A stretch of DNA of 64,000 bases from Elioraea rosea (lineage in GTDB: Bacteria; Pseudomonadota; Alphaproteobacteria; Acetobacterales; Acetobacteraceae). The DNA lies in assembly GCF_007644105.1 (NCBI RefSeq), contig NZ_VFAC01000014.1, positions 1-64,000 of the forward strand, written 5' to 3'. Of this stretch, positions 61,064-64,000 are shown piece by piece (position 1 is the first letter of the stretch; the number at the start of each line of letters is the position of its first letter). The notes beneath the pieces were generated by a model. The model was not told where the DNA came from, searched no databases, and worked only from the letters and a program-made list of their open reading frames with translations. Both the position numbers and the translations under genes were made by a program.

Positions 61064-63403
61064 ATGGACGCAGGCGTGAGGCAGTTCGGGATCGGCCAGC
61101 CGGTGCGGCGCAGCGAGGACCCGCGCCTGTTGCGCGGGATGGGCCGCTATACGGACGACGTCGCCATCCTCTCCGCGCCTGGCGCACTGCATGCCGCCTT
61201 CGTCCGCTCGCCGCACGCCCATGCGCGGATCGGCGGGATCGATGTCTCCGCGGCGCTCGCCCTCCCCGGCGTGGTTGCCGTGGTGACGGGAGAGGACCTG
61301 CGCGAGGCGGGCAGGGGCCTGCTTCCCTGCCAGTTGCCGATCCCCGGCGCGTCGTTCCCGCCGCGGCTCGCCCTGCCGCACGACGCCGCCCGCCATGTCG
61401 GCGAGGCGGTGGCGATGGTCGTCGCCGAGACCGCTGCCGCGGCTGAGGACGGCGTCGAGGCCGTTGCGATCGACTGGCAGGAACTGCCGCCCGTCATCGG
61501 CATCGGCGCCGCCGGGGAAGCCGAGCCGATCCACCCAGAGGTGCCGGGCAACCGCGTATTCTCCTGGCAATCGGGTGACGCGGCGGCGACGGATCGTGCC
61601 TTCGCCGCGGCCGACCGTGTCATCGGGACGACGCTTCGGGTGAACCGCGTCGCGCCCGCGCCGCTCGAGACCCGGGGCGCGCTCGCCGCGTTCGATCCCG
61701 GCTCGGGCCGCTGGACCCTGACCACCGGCACGCAGGGTACGGCCGAGGCGCATGGCGAGCTCACCGGCTTCGCCGTGCCTGCCCCTCGCCAGGCGCTGCG
61801 CATCCTCACGCCCGATGTCGGGGGCGGGTTCGGGATGAAGAACCATGCCTACCCGGAGCACGTCGCGCTCATGCACGCGGCCGAGCGGCTTGGCAGGCCG
61901 GTGCGCTGGCTCTCGGGCCGGACGGAGGCGTTCCTCTCCGACAGTGCGGGGCGGGACCATGAGATCACGGTATCGTTGGCCTTCGACGCCGCGCACCGCA
62001 TCCTCGCTGTGCGCTGGCGCTGGCTTTCCGATCTCGGCGCCTACTGTGCGGGCGCCGGACCGTTCGTCGCCACGCTCGGCGCGCCGCGGATCGCCGCCGG
62101 GCCCTACGACATTCCCGCCTTCCATCTCGCGAGCGAGGGGTATCTCACCAACACCGCGCCGATCGACGCCTATCGCGGCGCGGGCAAGCCGGAGGCAGCC
62201 TTCGCGCTCGAGGTCGCGCTCGACACCGCCGCGCGGGAGCTCGGCGTCGACCCGGCAGAGCTCAGGCGGATCAACCTCGTGTCCGCCTCGGCGATGCCCT
62301 ACCGGTCCGTCACCGGCCAGGTGTTCGACAGCGGCGACTTCCCGCGCGTCCTCGACACGGCGCTCGCGCTCGCCGACCGGCCCGGCTTCGCCGCCCGGAA
62401 GGAAGAGGCGGCGCGGCGGGGCAAGCTCCGTGGCCTCGGCTTCGGCTGCTATGTCGAGCCCTCGGGGTTCCGGGACAACCGCGTGATGCTCGCCTTCGAC
62501 CGCGCGGGCGGGGTGACGCTGACGACTTCGGCCGTGACCAACGGCCAGCCGCACGAGACCGTGTTCGCCCAGGTTCTGCATGATCGTCTCGGCATTCCCT
62601 TCGAGAAGATCAGGGTGGTGCAGGGCGATTCGGATGTCTCCGGCCACGCCTCGGGCACGGCGGGGTCGCGCTCGATGACGCTCTCCGGCATCGGCATCCT
62701 CCGCTGTGCCGACGTGATCGAGGCGAAGGGCAAGCGGATCGCTGCACGGCTCCTCGAGGCGGCCGAGCAGGACATGCTGGCCGAACGCGGCCATTTCCGC
62801 GTCGCCGGAACCGACAGGGGGGTGAGCCTGCAGGCGGTTGCCCAGGCCGCCTGGAACCCTGCCATGGTGCCTGAGGATGAGAGCCTCGGCCTCGAGGCCG
62901 CCGCCCACCCGGTGCAGCGCGTGCCGAACTACCCCAACGGGTGCCACGTCGCCGAGGTCGAGATCGATGCCGATACGGGCAGGGTGGCGCTCGTTGCCTA
63001 TTCGGCGGTCAATGATTTCGGTGTCGTGGTCAATCCTCTGACGCTGCGCGGCCAGGTGGTCGGCGGCATCGCCCAAGGGGCCGGGCAGATCCTGCTCGAG
63101 GACCTTGCCTACGACGCGGCGAGCGGGCAGGCGGTGACGGCGAGCCTGATGGATTATGCGCTGCCGCGGGCCGACGACCTTCCGGCCTTCGCCTGGGAGA
63201 CGGTGGAGATCCCCGCGACCACCAACCCGCTCGGGGTCAAGGGCTGCGGCGAGGCGGGCTGTGCCGGCGCCATGCCGGCGGTGCTCAACGCCGTGAACGA
63301 CGCGCTCGCCTCCGCAGGTGCGGGGCCGATCGACATGCCCGCCACGCCCGAGCGCGTGTGGCGGGCGCTCCGGGATGGACGGAGATCCGACACGGCGGCG
63401 TGA
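61064..63403 (+). CDS. Molybdenum hydroxylase large subunit (xanthine/aldehyde oxidase, CoxL-like family)
   Basis: A 779-residue molybdopterin-binding subunit. Marks are GQPVRRSEDPRLLRGMGRYTDD, RSPHAHARI, DVGGGFGMKNHAYPE (251 on) and AYRGAGKPEA (369-378). The AYRGAG loop, not the AYxCSFR of form I CO dehydrogenase, indicates a form-II-like/aldehyde- or purine-type hydroxylase. The catalytic Glu is in GVKGCGEAG near the end. ATG 61064 follows GGAGGGG. The FAD and 2Fe-2S subunits normally encoded beside it are absent here. Confidence 0.9.
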   Translation: MDAGVRQFGIGQPVRRSEDPRLLRGMGRYTDDVAILSAPGALHAAFVRSPHAHARIGGIDVSAALALPGVVAVVTGEDLREAGRGLLPCQLPIPGASFPPRLALPHDAARHVGEAVAMVVAETAAAAEDGVEAVAIDWQELPPVIGIGAAGEAEPIHPEVPGNRVFSWQSGDAAATDRAFAAADRVIGTTLRVNRVAPAPLETRGALAAFDPGSGRWTLTTGTQGTAEAHGELTGFAVPAPRQALRILTPDVGGGFGMKNHAYPEHVALMHAAERLGRPVRWLSGRTEAFLSDSAGRDHEITVSLAFDAAHRILAVRWRWLSDLGAYCAGAGPFVATLGAPRIAAGPYDIPAFHLASEGYLTNTAPIDAYRGAGKPEAAFALEVALDTAARELGVDPAELRRINLVSASAMPYRSVTGQVFDSGDFPRVLDTALALADRPGFAARKEEAARRGKLRGLGFGCYVEPSGFRDNRVMLAFDRAGGVTLTTSAVTNGQPHETVFAQVLHDRLGIPFEKIRVVQGDSDVSGHASGTAGSRSMTLSGIGILRCADVIEAKGKRIAARLLEAAEQDMLAERGHFRVAGTDRGVSLQAVAQAAWNPAMVPEDESLGLEAAAHPVQRVPNYPNGCHVAEVEIDADTGRVALVAYSAVNDFGVVVNPLTLRGQVVGGIAQGAGQILLEDLAYDAASGQAVTASLMDYALPRADDLPAFAWETVEIPATTNPLGVKGCGEAGCAGAMPAVLNAVNDALASAGAGPIDMPATPERVWRALRDGRRSDTAA

Positions 63404-63439
63404 TGGCGGGTTGCGGAAACGCCAGCTGGCCCCTTTTTT
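63404..63439 (+). terminator. Weak candidate terminator after the molybdenum hydroxylase gene
   Basis: TGGCG (63404-63408) and CGCCA (63420-63424) can pair, the self-complementary GCCAGCTGGC follows, and a run of six T is at 63434-63439. The stem is short and the loop large, so efficiency is doubtful. Confidence 0.25.
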
Positions 63440-63447
63440 GCTCAGAG

Positions 63448-63475
63448 AACGTCCCGGCGTATGTATCGGAACGTT
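63448..63475. promoter_or_regulatory. Imperfect dyad before the efflux adaptor gene
   Basis: AACGTCCCG (63448-63456) and CGGAACGTT (63467-63475) are inverted copies with one mismatch and a ten-base spacer, about 80 bases before the start of the efflux adaptor. The form suits a dimeric regulator of an efflux operon, such as a TetR- or MarR-type protein. No regulator gene is visible in the window. Confidence 0.4.
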
Positions 63476-63555
63476 TCGCGCGTTGCGGCTGTCCCGCCCC
63501 GATGGCAGGGTGAGAGCCGGCAGAGGCGCTGACGCAGGGGAGCTTTGGCGCGTCC

Positions 63556-64000
63556 ATGCGCGTGATCACGCAGATCGGTCTGGTGGTGGTGGCAGCGGCC
63601 GCGGGTGCCGCCTGGCACCTTTACGGCGAGCAGGTCGGCCTGCCGCGCCCGCTCGCCCTCGTCGGGCTCGAGCGGGAAGGGCCGGCGGCGCCCGCGCGTC
63701 CCGCAGGGGGCGGCCAGCAGGTCGTCGCTGCGCCAGTCCGCGTCGGCACGGTCATCGAGCGGGTGGAAAGCGTCGGCTCCGCCCGTGCGCGCGACGCGAT
63801 CACGCTCACCAGCCGGGTGTCCGGCATCGTCTCCGTGATCCGCTTCGAGGAAGGCCAGCTCGTGAAGGCCGGCGACGTGCTCGTCGAGTTCGACCGCGGC
63901 ACCCAGGAGGCCGAGCGCGACCAGGCGCGCGCCCAGCTCGACGATGCCCGCACCCGGCTGAACCGCGCCCGCCAGCTCCGCGCCACCCAGGCGGTCGCCG
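63556..64000 (+). CDS. RND/HlyD-type efflux periplasmic adaptor, N-terminal part (cut by window end)
   Basis: The first 148 codons of a membrane fusion protein. A short N-terminal anchor (ITQIGLVVVAAAAGAAWHLY) is followed by a Gly/Pro/Ala spacer, and then the barrel-sandwich lipoyl-like hairpin: VESVGSARARDAITLTSRVSGIVSVIRFEEGQLVKAGDVLVEFDRG, leading to a coiled-coil region rich in Arg, Asp and Ala. Such adaptors link an RND pump to an outer-membrane channel for export of toxic compounds. The pump gene probably follows outside the window. Confidence 0.88.
   Translation, partial: MRVITQIGLVVVAAAAGAAWHLYGEQVGLPRPLALVGLEREGPAAPARPAGGGQQVVAAPVRVGTVIERVESVGSARARDAITLTSRVSGIVSVIRFEEGQLVKAGDVLVEFDRGTQEAERDQARAQLDDARTRLNRARQLRATQAVA

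Noticed and set aside
60674-63076. Long minus-strand open frame across the molybdenum hydroxylase gene
   Set aside because: Antisense to a complete molybdopterin-binding subunit; no motif of its own.
61064-63403. Form I CO dehydrogenase (CoxL)
   Set aside because: The active-site loop reads AYRGAGKPEA rather than the AYxCSFR of form I enzymes, and CoxM/CoxS genes are absent.
1-64000. tRNA, rRNA, CRISPR arrays, insertion sequences and phage genes
   Set aside because: Spacers are too short for most of these, and I saw no direct-repeat array, transposase motif, integrase or tRNA-like cloverleaf. A dedicated scan (tRNAscan, ISfinder) would be needed to exclude small elements.

Overview
The window is dense, high-GC bacterial DNA with about 70 protein genes, almost no non-coding space (the longest gap is about 230 bases, 5264-5493) and no rRNA, tRNA, CRISPR array, insertion sequence or phage gene that I could see. 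The trpG-trpD-trpC-moaC-moeA order, the lpd-lipA-ratA order, a ChpT-type histidine phosphotransferase (CtrA phosphorelay) and the wealth of Tat-type solute-binding proteins point to an alphaproteobacterium. An Acetobacteraceae/Rhodospirillales-like heterotroph (Roseomonas/Elioraea type) is my best guess, from gene content only.

Layout. 1-6652: the end of the pyruvate dehydrogenase cluster (E2, E3) followed by lipoyl synthase, a PEP-CTERM protein, RatA and a glutathione transferase. Two unusual genes sit inside this otherwise canonical cluster: an AT-richer membrane protein (824-1306) and a protein with the motif set of ExoY/edema-factor class II nucleotidyl cyclases (2727-3494). 6657-14989: an AMI1-like amidase, a divergent polysaccharide deacetylase, trpGDC-moaC-moeA, ChpT and threonine aldolase. 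14990-25326: an acetylpolyamine amidohydrolase-like deacetylase, then a long operon with a complete Opp/Dpp importer (one ATPase protein is a two-domain fusion) and three amide/peptide hydrolases (two M20, one MlrC).

25331-32289 (minus strand): a sugar-acid operon that starts with an RpiR regulator and runs through a TRAP transporter, a 2-hydroxyacid dehydrogenase, KDPG aldolase, an RraA-like protein and a PfkB kinase. A perfect 18-bp palindrome lies in the rpiR promoter. 32401-35857: a small coiled-coil protein with a CtrA-like box, a CitE-like lyase/MaoC/acyl-CoA dehydrogenase trio, and a purine phosphoribosyltransferase. 35990-39317: an SsuABC-like importer with a haloacid-dehalogenase-type hydrolase. 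39324-43236: a phosphonate-type importer (PhnD, PhnC, two PhnE) behind a clear PHO box.

43864-55345 is a probable 12-gene operon: two paralogous SDRs, gamma-glutamyltransferase, an amidase, a three-part nitrile hydratase/thiocyanate-hydrolase-like enzyme (split beta subunit, alpha subunit with a His-rich N-terminus), a complete Liv-type importer and an alpha/beta hydrolase. The content suggests uptake and stepwise hydrolysis of a nitrile- or amide-containing amino-acid-like compound. 55310-64000: an AbrB-type membrane protein, a lone Lrp-type ligand-binding domain, an NTF2-fold protein, an AtzG-AtzE amidase pair bracketed by two Opp ATPases, a lone molybdenum hydroxylase large subunit, and the start of an efflux adaptor gene.

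Overall the segment looks like the chromosome of a nutritionally versatile scavenger: five ABC import systems or parts of them, one TRAP system and at least eight hydrolases of C-N bonds. All functions are assigned by reading motifs in the sequence; no database search was made.
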